Of a stretch of DNA of 62,819 bases, positions 37,959 through 46,031 are shown piece by piece; positions within the stretch are counted from its first letter, which is position 1, and each line of letters begins with the position of its first letter. Position numbers and translations under genes: made by a program. This stretch comes from a virus. Location: positions 1-62,819 of IMG/VR virus record IMGVR_UViG_3300038549_000020; one strand, 5' to 3'. Below the pieces are notes generated by a model. The model was not told the origin of the DNA and did no database searches. It saw only the letters and a list, made by a program, of their open reading frames with translations.

Positions 37959-38231
37959 TCACCCGTCCGAGGGACGAGTACGGCGGCGCCCAGTCTGCTT
38001 GCCAGCCGCGATCTGGGCGGCGGTCTCCCGTGCCACGCCGAAAACCTCGCCGACATCGGCATGGGAGAGGCCTGCGGATCGCAGCCCCAACACAATCTCG
38101 CGTCGGAGTTTGACCGCCTCCCGGTGGGTCTCCGTGAGGTCGCGGAGGAGCTTGGCGATTGCCCGGCCGCGCTCCTCCAGGTCCGGGATGGCCTCAATCC
38201 GGGCAATGGCAGCCATCAATGCGTCCCTCAC
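37959..38231 (-). CDS. Small HTH protein
   Basis: 90 aa from GTG 38231; TACACT lies six bases upstream, a leaderless signature. Coiled-coil helix (IARIEAIPDLEERGRAIAKLLRDLTETHREAVKLRREIVLGL) and HTH (AGLSHADVGEVFGVARETAAQIAAGKQ). Probably autoregulated through the GGGATCCC sites upstream and divergent from the 38325 operon. Confidence 0.7.
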   Translation of the reverse strand: MRDALMAAIARIEAIPDLEERGRAIAKLLRDLTETHREAVKLRREIVLGLRSAGLSHADVGEVFGVARETAAQIAAGKQTGRRRTRPSDG

Positions 38232-38237
38232 AAGATC

Positions 38238-38297
38238 AGTGTATGGGATCCCGTACTCATGGGCCGGGTTGCCACATTGTGAGGGATCCCTTACAGT
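38238..38297. promoter_or_regulatory. Divergent promoters with two GGGATCCC sites
   Basis: Plus: TTGCCA (38269-38274), 17 bases, TACAGT (38292-38297). Minus: TACACT (38243-38238), six bases, GTG 38231. GGGATCCC with similar flanks occurs at 38245-38252 and 38283-38290, one copy in each promoter, suggesting one regulator for both directions. Confidence 0.65.
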
Positions 38298-38324
38298 TAG
38301 GTCAAGTGTGCGAAGGGAGACCAC

Positions 38325-38642
38325 ATGAGCGACCACGACGACGACGCATGGACCATCCGTGATCTCAAGGACCGGCTCGACCGAGACGACGTCGACGGCG
38401 ACACCGAGGCGCTCCGTGCCATCGCCACCCGAATCGAGGCCAGGATCACGACGACCACGGACCCCCGCAGTCTCCTGGTCGATCTGGGCTACACCGTCCA
38501 TTCAATCCGCGACGCAGTCGACCAGCTCGCAGCGGATCGGGAGGTGGACGACCCAGAGGTCAAGGACACCGTGAAGGAGATCTACAACATCCTCCACGTG
38601 GCGTCTGGCCATCTCGCATGGGTCAGCGACTACATCCACTGA
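38325..38642 (+). CDS. Hypothetical acidic helical protein
   Basis: 105 aa with GAAGGGAG upstream. DDAWTIRDLKDRLDRDDVDGDTEALRAIATRIEARITTTTDPRSLLVDLGYTVHSIRDAVDQLAADREVDDPEVKDTVKEIYNILHVASGHLAWVSDYIH is acidic and all-helical. First gene of the transfer-like operon. Function unknown. Confidence 0.6.
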   Translation: MSDHDDDAWTIRDLKDRLDRDDVDGDTEALRAIATRIEARITTTTDPRSLLVDLGYTVHSIRDAVDQLAADREVDDPEVKDTVKEIYNILHVASGHLAWVSDYIH

Positions 38643-38693
38643 CCAACCCGGCGGGGCGCATCCCTCAGCGCCCGCCCTGACCTGGAGGACATG

Positions 38694-40115
38694 ATGACCA
38701 CTGACACCGCCACGGCCGGCGCCGTCGATCGCCTCGCCGGTCTCGTCGGCGCCACCGAAGGCGACCGACGGGCACGCCGACGTCTCCTCGATCGCGCTTC
38801 CCGCGTCCTGGCGGCTGACGCCGAGGCGGAGCGGCGGGCACGGTTCGCGATCGCCGAGGCCGAGCAGCGGGCGAAGGCGGTCGAGGCTGACGCCGAGGCG
38901 CGCATCCGGGCCGCCGAGGCACGGCTGCATGTGCAGCAGCGTGAGCGGGAGGCCAGCCGGGCGGAGCGGGAGGCGCAGCGCGCAGCGGACGCCGCAGCAC
39001 GCGAGGACCGCGCCGAGCGCGCAGCGCTGCGCAGCGCCCGCTACGCAGCGGCGCGTGACGCGTGCGGCGCGGCGGCACCAGCAGTGCTGTCCATGCTCGT
39101 CTACGGCGCAGCGGTCGCATCCGCCGTCTTCGGACAGGTCACCGTCGCCACCGGCCGCTACGCCTGGCCGATGTGGCGCGGACTGCTGCTTGCGGCATTC
39201 ATCGAACTCATGGCCCTGGCCATGGCCCTGACCGCCAACCGGCTACGGCTGCGCGGGGAGCGCGCCTTCGCCCCCCGGGTGCTCACGTGGGTGTTCGCGA
39301 GCTTCGCAGCGGCCGTCAACGTGTGGGGGCACTGGACAGACCCGCTCATGGCGGCGGGGCTGGGAGCGGCCTCGCTCGGCGGCATCACGCTGTGGGAGAT
39401 CCGGTCGTCGGCGCGGCACCGGGATGCGCTGCGCGCAGCGGGTCAGCTGGCGGAGCCCATGCCGCGGTTGGGGTGGCGGATGTGGGTGCTGCGCCCGCGC
39501 ATTGCTGCGGGTGCGTACCGGTTGGCGGTGCGCGCTGCGGTGTCCGATGCCGCTGCGCCACTCATCGCCGAGGCCGAGGCGCAGCGGGTGCTGCGACGCT
39601 CCGCGCGGGTGCTGCGCGGCGGCAAGGGTGCTGCGGCGGCGCTTCCCGCTGCGCTCGCAGCATCAGAGGTCGCAGAGGGTGCAGCGGGTGCTGCGGACGC
39701 CGATCTGTGGGCGGAGATCGACGCCCGCGACCCGTGGGCCGCAGCGGTGCGGCGCGACGACGACAGCGTGCAGCGGAGCGTCGCAGCATCCGCAGCGCTG
39801 CACCCGCAGCAGCTCCGCGCAGCACCGCGCCGGGGAGGGCGCAGCGCGGCGACCGTCCATCCGCTGCGTCCTGTCCGCAGCGCGCAGCGCAGCACCGCGC
39901 AGCGTGGCGCGGCACTGACCGACGACCAGATCGCAGCGGCCATCCGTGACGCCGTCGCAGCGGCGCGGCGAGGCGAGGCTGAGATGCCGTCGCAGCGGGA
40001 GCTGATCCGGATCGTCGCCACGCAGCACCCGACGGCCCCGGTCGTCGGGCCGCGGCGCATCGACCGGATCGCAGCGGAGATCGCAGCACCCATGTTCGCT
40101 GGTGTGGCGTCATGA
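38694..40115 (+). CDS. DUF2637/Spd-like membrane protein with coiled coil
   Basis: 473 aa from ATG 38694 (GGAGG upstream). Residues ~20-125 are a long Ala/Arg/Glu coiled coil. Residues ~125-235 carry four membrane helices (AVLSMLVYGAAVASAVFG, GLLLAAFIELMALAMAL, VLTWVFASFAAAVNVWGHW, MAAGLGAASLGGITLW), the DUF2637 pattern. The C-terminal ~190 residues are Ala/Arg-rich. DUF2637 proteins are encoded by actinobacterial conjugative plasmids and integrative elements near traB. The gene is saturated with GCAGC/GCTGC, unlike its neighbours. Confidence 0.75.
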   Translation: MTTDTATAGAVDRLAGLVGATEGDRRARRRLLDRASRVLAADAEAERRARFAIAEAEQRAKAVEADAEARIRAAEARLHVQQREREASRAEREAQRAADAAAREDRAERAALRSARYAAARDACGAAAPAVLSMLVYGAAVASAVFGQVTVATGRYAWPMWRGLLLAAFIELMALAMALTANRLRLRGERAFAPRVLTWVFASFAAAVNVWGHWTDPLMAAGLGAASLGGITLWEIRSSARHRDALRAAGQLAEPMPRLGWRMWVLRPRIAAGAYRLAVRAAVSDAAAPLIAEAEAQRVLRRSARVLRGGKGAAAALPAALAASEVAEGAAGAADADLWAEIDARDPWAAAVRRDDDSVQRSVAASAALHPQQLRAAPRRGGRSAATVHPLRPVRSAQRSTAQRGAALTDDQIAAAIRDAVAAARRGEAEMPSQRELIRIVATQHPTAPVVGPRRIDRIAAEIAAPMFAGVAS

Positions 40116-40157
40116 GGTGTGCCGCCACCCACACCAACATGTCTTACGCAGTGTGAC

Positions 40158-40200
40158 TGTCAGGGGTGACAGGTGTCAGGGGTGACAGTCACCCCTGACA
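40158..40200. repeat. Repeat and 27-bp palindrome in transfer module
   Basis: TGTCAGGGGTGACA occurs at 40158-40171 and 40174-40187; the second copy is half of a perfect 27-bp palindrome (40174-40200). A related GTCAGGGGCGACA lies near 40267. Between the DUF2637 gene and the second membrane gene this could be a terminator or, given the FtsK/TraB-like gene, a DNA-recognition locus such as a plasmid clt site. Confidence 0.6.
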
Positions 40201-40302
40201 GCCCCGTACACCCCGTCAGACGCCACTAGAAAGCCCATCCGGACACCCCGTCACCCCCGGACACCCGTCAGGGGCGACAGCCACAGAGAGTGAGGTGAGG
40301 TC

Positions 40303-41439
40303 ATGACGGCGCCAGCACCAGAGACGCAGGATGTCAGTCAACGGCCGAAGTCGACGACCAAGCGGGCGGGCAAGTGGCGCCCCCGGTGGGAGCACGTCGC
40401 CGCGCTCGTCCTCGGGGTCGTCGTCCTGGAGCTCGGACTCGCCGCACTGCTCGGCTCCTGGCGGTGGTGGCTGATCGTGCACGGGATCCTCGCCGTCGCG
40501 ATCGTCGCCGCCATCGTCGGATGGCGGGAGATGGGCAAGCGGAGTGCCGCCGGTCGACGTCGTCCCGCAGGTAGCGGCACCCCAGGGGCGGGACGTCCGG
40601 GGGGCGGTCGCGGACTGCTGCCGTGGTCGCGTCGGCGTGGTCCCACTGGTCGCGGTCGCGCGCCATCCGGTGGTCATCCCAAGCGTGGCCTGTTTGGTCG
40701 TCCGCGTCGCGGCGGGGGCGGCGCTCCAGGCGGCGGGCGCGGGTCTGGAGGTCACCCAGGTCGCGGCGGAGGACTCTGGCCGCGTCGCCGCAATGGCCCC
40801 TCTGGCGGCGGGGGATCGCCCTGGCCGTGGAGACGGAAACCCCATAACCAGAAGGGCAAGAGCACGAAGGGTGACGCCAGCGATCACGCTCCGAAGCAGA
40901 GCGCCGCACGACGCGGGGGCAAGCCGTCGGGCCCAATGCCACCCACCAGCGATGGCAGATCCGGCGCCCAGCCACAGCGCCCGACCGGAAGAAGCGAACA
41001 ACCGAGGAGGCGGCATACATCGTCGCCGGAAGGAGAGGACACGATGAGGTACGACGAAGACGCCAGCCTGCAACGGTGGGGACGCAACCTCGCCACCGTG
41101 GCGCCAGCCCTCCAGGAACTGGCGACCAACGCACGGGTCGCCGAGGACCAGGCCGCCGCAGCGGCTCAGGCCCTCGGACGGATCGCCAGCCAGGGCGACA
41201 GCGAACTGCCCGCCGACCATCCCCTGGTCGCCGAGCTGGAGGACATCCAGCGCGAACTCGCGCAGATCAACGCCGAGCCGGTGTCGGCCAGATTCGGCGC
41301 GCTCGTGGACCGCGCCGAGGCGCTGACCCGGACATACCGCACCCGCCATGAGGTGGACGAGGAGCGGCTCGCGGGTGGGCGTGGAGGCCGCGCCCGCGAG
41401 AAGCGCGCCGACGTGACCACCGCCGAGCAAGACACCTGA
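40303..41439 (+). CDS. Membrane protein with Gly/Arg-rich linker
   Basis: 378 aa. Two membrane helices at residues ~30-72 (VAALVLGVVVLELGLAALLG and WWLIVHGILAVAIVAAIVGW), then a ~170-residue Gly/Arg/Pro disordered stretch, then a C-terminal coiled-coil domain from about residue 248. An in-frame ATG at 41044 with GGAAGGAGAGG upstream could make the C-terminal domain (131 aa) separately. Likely a partner of the FtsK-like ATPase in the membrane. Confidence 0.68.
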   Translation: MTAPAPETQDVSQRPKSTTKRAGKWRPRWEHVAALVLGVVVLELGLAALLGSWRWWLIVHGILAVAIVAAIVGWREMGKRSAAGRRRPAGSGTPGAGRPGGGRGLLPWSRRRGPTGRGRAPSGGHPKRGLFGRPRRGGGGAPGGGRGSGGHPGRGGGLWPRRRNGPSGGGGSPWPWRRKPHNQKGKSTKGDASDHAPKQSAARRGGKPSGPMPPTSDGRSGAQPQRPTGRSEQPRRRHTSSPEGEDTMRYDEDASLQRWGRNLATVAPALQELATNARVAEDQAAAAAQALGRIASQGDSELPADHPLVAELEDIQRELAQINAEPVSARFGALVDRAEALTRTYRTRHEVDEERLAGGRGGRAREKRADVTTAEQDT

Positions 41440-41449
41440 GGAGGACGTC

Positions 41450-43546
41450 ATGGATCACCGGGGTCGTATCCCAGTCATCGCGACAGTGGGCTGCCTGGCC
41501 GCACTCGGGGCGGCCTTGGTGGTCCGGACCGTGCCCGGCATCCCCTGGTGGGCGCCGGGTGCGGCTGGCGCCATCCTCGGCGCCTTTGCCGGCATCGTCT
41601 GCCTGGCCACCCTCATACCCCTGGCCACGGGCCTGCACCGGGTGGTGTGTGTGGCGGCCGTGGGCGCCTGGGCGTCCTGGGCGTCCTGGCACGGCATGAC
41701 ACCCCTGGATGTGGTGTGGCTGCTGCTGGCTGCCGCTGTGCTGGCACTCCTGGCGGTGGCGCTGCCGACCGTGGGTGAGACGGTCGGCCCCGAGGTGGCG
41801 CCCCGCGACCGGCGGCCGGATGAGGTGCGCGCCCTGGAGGACCTGCTACGGCGGCTGACCAAGCAGCCGACGATCAGCGTCAGCAGGATCGACCCGTGGG
41901 AGCGGCCAAAGGACGGACTTCGCGCCCACGTCGACCTACCCGAGGGCATGACCATCAAGGACCTGGCCGGCTACTGCGACCGGATCGCATCATCACCGGT
42001 GCTGCGGTTGCCGCAGGGCTGCGCCGTGCGGGCGCTGGACGGCGCCTACCAGTGCGAGGCGGTCCTGGACATCATGACCAGGGACTGCCTGGCTGACACG
42101 GTCGTGATCGACGAGCCGGCGACCCCGGCATCGGTCAGGGACGAATTCACTGTCGTGTGCTCACCGAGGGGTGAGCGGCTATCGATCTGCCTGCGGATCA
42201 TGTCCATGGTGGTTGGTGGCACTATCGGATCGGGCAAGACGACCTTGTTGCACCGGATCATCATGTGGCTTGCACGCTGCACGGACGCCCTGGTGTGGAT
42301 CATCGACATGAACGGTGGCGGGCTGGGTGCGCCCTGGGCGCAGCCCTACCTCGACGGCAAGACCGATCGGCCGACCGTCGACTGGATCGCAGACTGTGAG
42401 GAGGAGGCTGCGCTCATGACCGCGGTTGCCAAGGCCGTGCTCATCGACCGCAAGACTTCGCCGCAGGCCAGGGCCGCCCGGCGTGCGGCCAACACCAATG
42501 TGATGCCCGTCAGTGCCGACCTCCCGGCGATCATCATCATCGCCGACGAGGGTGGAGAGATCCGCCAGACCATCACCCTCCTCGGCCGACTCGCGGGCGA
42601 ACGGATCTCCTCGATCGCCCAGATCGGCCGGGAGACCGCCGGCCGGGTCGTGCTGTCCGTCCTCCGCGGTACGTCTGACCTGCTGGACAAGGGCTTCCGA
42701 GCGGTCGCGGGGCTCCGGTTGTGCCTGCGGATGGACGAAGAGGGGGAAGCCGACCACATCCTCGGCCGCAACCCTGGGCGTACCCCGCTGCTGCACGTCG
42801 GCTCGGCCTGGCTGTACCGATCCGGCACCGACTATCGGCCCATCCTCGGCCGAACGGTCGACATCCCTCCGGACGCCATCGAGCGGCACGCGCTGGCCAC
42901 CGCACGCCTTCGCCCCCAGTTGGACGAGCGTGGACAGCTCATCGCTTCCCAGGTCGATGCGGTCGCCGTCCTTGGTGGCATCAGGCCGGACAACATCCGG
43001 CACCTGCTCAGCCTGCCTCCGCTGGCCGATGCGGCGGCGGGCCACGCGTACAGCATGCGGTGGCGCCGGTATCGGGACCGGCTGGCGGCCCGCGACGGCA
43101 CCGGACCGGTCGAGCCGATCCGCCCAGCCGACTCACCCACGGTCGCCCCGGCGGGCAGCAGCATGGAGCGACTGCTCATGGCGACCGGGGTCACAGGTCA
43201 GGACGGGCCGGAGCCAGGAGCCACACCCGAGCAGATACAGAGGGCGGCCCTCGACGCCGTAGCGGTCGGTGACGAGTTCGCGGCGCTCACCTCAGCCGAG
43301 CATTTCGTCCGCGACGCCCAGGAGCCGCGGCCCGTCAGCGTCCCGGCCAGGGTCGAGCCCATCACAGGACGAGAGATGATCCTGGCCGTCCTGCAGGACG
43401 CCCACCCCGACGGGCTCACGGCCGGGCAGATCGAGACTCAGCTACGAGAGCGCGGCACACCATTGAGCCGTGGGCGGCTTTATGAGCTGCTGAGGGACAT
43501 GCAGTTGCCGAGGGATGGACAGCAGTACCTGTACCCTGAGCGCTGA
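41450..43546 (+). CDS. FtsK/SpoIIIE (TraB-like) DNA translocase
   Basis: 698 aa, GAGGAGG upstream. Residues 1-~110 carry about four membrane helices. The motor domain has Walker A GGTIGSGKTTLLHRI near 255-269 and Walker B AIIIIADEGGEIRQT near 360-374, plus an ISSIAQIGRET segment. The C-terminus (~615-698) ends in a winged-helix-like part (GREMILAVLQDAHPDGLTAGQIETQLRERGTPLSRGRLYELLRDM), comparable to FtsK gamma or TraB DNA-recognition domains. In actinobacterial plasmids a single protein of this type moves double-stranded DNA between cells. In a phage it might move or segregate DNA. Confidence 0.85.
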   Translation: MDHRGRIPVIATVGCLAALGAALVVRTVPGIPWWAPGAAGAILGAFAGIVCLATLIPLATGLHRVVCVAAVGAWASWASWHGMTPLDVVWLLLAAAVLALLAVALPTVGETVGPEVAPRDRRPDEVRALEDLLRRLTKQPTISVSRIDPWERPKDGLRAHVDLPEGMTIKDLAGYCDRIASSPVLRLPQGCAVRALDGAYQCEAVLDIMTRDCLADTVVIDEPATPASVRDEFTVVCSPRGERLSICLRIMSMVVGGTIGSGKTTLLHRIIMWLARCTDALVWIIDMNGGGLGAPWAQPYLDGKTDRPTVDWIADCEEEAALMTAVAKAVLIDRKTSPQARAARRAANTNVMPVSADLPAIIIIADEGGEIRQTITLLGRLAGERISSIAQIGRETAGRVVLSVLRGTSDLLDKGFRAVAGLRLCLRMDEEGEADHILGRNPGRTPLLHVGSAWLYRSGTDYRPILGRTVDIPPDAIERHALATARLRPQLDERGQLIASQVDAVAVLGGIRPDNIRHLLSLPPLADAAAGHAYSMRWRRYRDRLAARDGTGPVEPIRPADSPTVAPAGSSMERLLMATGVTGQDGPEPGATPEQIQRAALDAVAVGDEFAALTSAEHFVRDAQEPRPVSVPARVEPITGREMILAVLQDAHPDGLTAGQIETQLRERGTPLSRGRLYELLRDMQLPRDGQQYLYPER

Positions 43547-43552
43547 CACTGG

Positions 43553-43586
43553 GAGCGGCCCGCACCGATGGGGGTGCGGGCCGCTC
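43553..43586. terminator. Bidirectional terminator
   Basis: A perfect 14-bp GC stem (43553-43566 and 43573-43586) with a 6-base loop lies between the converging translocase gene and the minus gene ending at 43598. Position and strength suit termination on both strands. Confidence 0.75.
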
Positions 43587-43597
43587 GCTGTCTGGGT

Positions 43598-43852
43598 TCA
43601 GGCGGCGTGTCGGCCGCGTCCGAACCAGGCCGGCGTCTGGGGCATTGTCTGGGTGACCGGGGCCGTGGTTGGTGGAGTGGCGGGACGGCGCAGCTCGGCG
43701 AGACGAAGCCCTTCGGCGATCCCGGCCTGCACTCGCGCCATCACCTCATCCTGGCTGGCGCCGCAGGTGCCGATGGCCTCGATGACGGTGCTCTCGACCT
43801 TACCGAGCCACCGCTCCCGGTCCTCCGCGCGCTGCTCTGGTGTCATGCCCAT
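43598..43852 (-). CDS. Hypothetical helical protein
   Basis: 84 aa (MGMTPEQRAEDRERWLGKVESTVIEAIGTCGASQDEVMARVQAGIAEGLRLAELRR), helical with a Pro/Thr-rich tail. Converges on the translocase terminator. Function unknown. Confidence 0.6.
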   Translation of the reverse strand: MGMTPEQRAEDRERWLGKVESTVIEAIGTCGASQDEVMARVQAGIAEGLRLAELRRPATPPTTAPVTQTMPQTPAWFGRGRHAA

Positions 43853-44035
43853 GCCTCCAGGCTACGGCAGGGGTGCGTCATCGTGTCGGGGTCGACCCCG
43901 ACAGCATGCAACGGCGCCCGCTCCTGGTGGAGACGGGCGCCGTGGTGGAGGGGGATGATCTTCCTGCCGGCCCGAGGTGCTAACTCCATCTCGGGCCGGC
44001 GCAGGTATGGCACAGGTCAGGCCGGGTCAAGCACC
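43853..44035 (-). other. Non-coding stretch with two hairpins
   Basis: No credible gene. It holds two strong stems: CGGCGCCCG/CGGGCGCCG (about 43911-43940) and GCCGGCCCGAG/CTCGGGCCGGC (about 43966-44010). They lie after the stop at 44036 and probably terminate the 46.4-44.0 kb operon. Confidence 0.45.
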
Positions 44036-44401
44036 TCAGGTTGGGATCCTCTCCGCCAGCGTCTCATGGATGCTTACCAACTGCTGGGCGTCGTACTCCT
44101 TGTGTGTCCAACTGCGAAGAGCAACGCTCTCGATCTCATCGCGCGTGTAGCCGTACCGCGCCAGCATGGCCTTGGCATCCTCCAGGGACCAGACGGTGTA
44201 TGGCTCCTCGATTTCGATCTGGGCAAGAGCTCCGCAGGAGCCTTTCGTCCCGTCGCCGAATTCGAATCCCAGGCAGCCATCCTCTCGGGGAGTGATGCCG
44301 GTGATGGTGCCGCCACGGCATCCCTGGAGGTTGTCCAGGACGCGCATGCCGACCAGTAGGGCGGCTGCCGGGATTGTCCTGATGGCGTATCCGGTCCTCA
44401 T
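44036..44401 (-). CDS. Hypothetical small-barrel protein
   Basis: 121 aa from ATG 44401. IPAAALLVGMRVLDNLQGCRGGTITGITPREDGCLGFEFGDGTKGSCGALAQIEIEE reads as a small beta-barrel, followed by two helices (SLEDAKAMLARYGYTRDEIESVALRSWTH). The tRNA-like element at 44444 lies directly upstream. Function unknown. Confidence 0.6.
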   Translation of the reverse strand: MRTGYAIRTIPAAALLVGMRVLDNLQGCRGGTITGITPREDGCLGFEFGDGTKGSCGALAQIEIEEPYTVWSLEDAKAMLARYGYTRDEIESVALRSWTHKEYDAQQLVSIHETLAERIPT

Positions 44402-44443
44402 GATCGATTCCTTCCTTTCCTCCGCCCGGGTGGGCGGTCCGAG

Positions 44444-44510
44444 TGGGTGTGCCGGGACTCGAACCCGACCGGAAAACCGGTGCCTGGCCACGTGCACCCA
44501 GGCCACACCC
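44444..44510 (-). tRNA. Short tRNA-like element with reduced anticodon arm
   Basis: 67 bases. Acceptor GGGTGTG/CACACCC pairs perfectly, D arm CTGG/CCAG and T arm TCGGG TTCGAGT CCCGG are good. In place of an anticodon arm and variable loop there is only a 15-base segment that folds as CCGG-TTTT-CCGG. It cannot decode a codon; it may be a deleted tRNA, a tRNA mimic or decoy, or an attachment-site relic. Confidence 0.4.
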
Positions 44511-44525
44511 GCCACGGAGATCTCC

Positions 44526-45389
44526 TCAATCTCCGGATAGCCGTCCGGCCACCTGGATGGTCAGCAGTGGGACCATCTCCGTGACCTGGGGCCCGTAGGG
44601 GTATTCCCGCCACCCGTACTCAGCCAGCTCGGCCAGCTGCTCCCCGTCGTTCCACCCGCCAGCAGGGCGAGCGGCGAGGACCTTGACGGGCTCCCCGTAT
44701 CCGTACACGTTCGCCTCGGTCGCTTCCCAGCCAAGGCCGGCAAGGATGGCGGTCGCTTCGGCCACCTCGTCCGGGGTGGCGTACTCCCGGGTGACCAAAT
44801 CCCATCCCTGGTAGGAGTCCATGTCCGGGATGGCGGTTGCCCTTAGGGCGTCGTGCAGATCCGTGCGGGCACGCTCACGCGCACCCCGGATGGCCATCAG
44901 TGCATCGCGCTGGGGACGCTCAGCCACGGAAATCTCCGCAGCCTCCATGAACGCCTTGAAGTACGCGCCCTCGTACCTCTCCCCGTCGACGATGGGGAAT
45001 GACCCCGTGATGGTCCACTCGTCGCCACGCCTGCTGGCCAGGATCCGGGACCCTGACGAGGCTGAGGCGAACTCCAGGCGGCTCACGGTTTCCGCTGTGG
45101 CTACCAGCCATGCCCCATTGAAGTCCTGGTCCTTGATCCAGGGGTGGTTATGCCAGTCCCCCTCCAGGTCAAATGACCGGTCACCGACGGAGTGATCCGC
45201 GACCAGCACAACATCGTTGTCCGCAATCCACTCCAGGCCGTCCAGAACCCGGGTTGCCGGGGCCTTCCGGAGTGCGGCCAGGACTTCTTCCGGATCACAC
45301 TCGCAGGCGTTGAACCCGCCGAGAGCCGTAGTGACGTGCTTCCATGTGGCGCCCTTGATCTCCAGGGTGCTGTATTCCTTGATCTGCAT
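44526..45389 (-). CDS. Hypothetical protein under KpnI-type operator
   Basis: 287 aa with AAGGAGATAGCC before ATG 45389. ATWKHVTTALGGFNACECDPEEVLAALRKAP is followed by LEWIADNDVVLVADHSVGDRSFDLEGDWHNHPW and a helical, aromatic C-terminus. No known domain. Its promoter carries the paired palindromes at 45448-45490, shared with the HTH gene at 46.4 kb. Confidence 0.6.
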   Translation of the reverse strand: MQIKEYSTLEIKGATWKHVTTALGGFNACECDPEEVLAALRKAPATRVLDGLEWIADNDVVLVADHSVGDRSFDLEGDWHNHPWIKDQDFNGAWLVATAETVSRLEFASASSGSRILASRRGDEWTITGSFPIVDGERYEGAYFKAFMEAAEISVAERPQRDALMAIRGARERARTDLHDALRATAIPDMDSYQGWDLVTREYATPDEVAEATAILAGLGWEATEANVYGYGEPVKVLAARPAGGWNDGEQLAELAEYGWREYPYGPQVTEMVPLLTIQVAGRLSGD

Positions 45390-45447
45390 GGCTATCTCCT
45401 TGTTCGTTGCCCCGTGGGGCGTTGGGTGTGGTTCCCCCCGGCTGTAA

Positions 45448-45490
45448 TTTCCGGTACCTAAAACTCTAGCACACTTTCCGGTACCGGAAA
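45448..45490 (-). promoter_or_regulatory. Paired operator A (TTTCCGGTACCGGAAA)
   Basis: TTTCCGGTACCTAAAA at 45448-45463 and the perfect palindrome TTTCCGGTACCGGAAA at 45475-45490, 27 bases apart, flank a TGCTAGAGT extended -10 on the minus strand. The same two-site layout and spacing recurs at 46406-46448, so one regulator controls both promoters. Confidence 0.75.
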
Positions 45491-45495
45491 CCGTG

Positions 45496-46011
45496 TCACT
45501 CTTCCGTGTCAGGCGGCAGCAGCGTCACGCTGCCGGCGCAGGCGTCACAGAAATCCTCGGTGGGACCCGGCCCACCACAGACGATGCACACGCCGAGCAC
45601 CCGAGCGTGAGTCCCGATCGGCAGCACGGCCGCCGCCCGGTTGCGCCGCCCGGCACCGTCCGGGACGACCAGCACCCACACGTCCGGGTCCGAGTCGTCC
45701 AATCCCTGGGCGCGCAGCCACGCCCAGGCGGCGTCGTCGAGAGAGTGGCTACCCAGCCACTCCGCCAACTCCTCACCCTCGGCGTCCGGGGATGCACCCC
45801 GGAACACCTCCAGCGTGAGCATGGCCTGGTCTCCCGACACCTCCCAGTAGCGGCGTGCGTCATCCCGCAACCCCTGGAGGACGTAGCGGCGGATCACCTC
45901 GGAGCGGTCCACGGCCAACTGGGCCGCCCGCTCCTCCAGATCTGCCACATCCTCTAGCGGCAAGCGGGTTTTGATCTCTGGCCCAATGGGGGGCCGACCG
46001 GTCTTGGCCAT
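45496..46011 (-). CDS. Ribbon-helix-helix / zinc-ribbon protein
   Basis: 171 aa. Residues 1-~50 are a ribbon-helix-helix DNA-binding domain (KTGRPPIGPEIKTRLPLEDVADLEERAAQLAVDRSEVIRRYVLQGL); the middle is acidic and helical; the C-terminus has CIVCGGPGPTEDFCDACAG, a zinc ribbon. Its stop is six bases from operator A. A candidate regulator of the paired palindromes, with the HTH protein next to it. Confidence 0.68.
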   Translation of the reverse strand: MAKTGRPPIGPEIKTRLPLEDVADLEERAAQLAVDRSEVIRRYVLQGLRDDARRYWEVSGDQAMLTLEVFRGASPDAEGEELAEWLGSHSLDDAAWAWLRAQGLDDSDPDVWVLVVPDGAGRRNRAAAVLPIGTHARVLGVCIVCGGPGPTEDFCDACAGSVTLLPPDTEE

Positions 46012-46031
46012 GCGTCTCTACTCCTTGGATG

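Noticed and set aside
40540-40860. Gly/Arg-rich stretch as a simple-repeat expansion or non-coding DNA
   Set aside because: It stays in frame between two membrane helices and a conserved-looking coiled-coil domain, so it is better read as a disordered linker.
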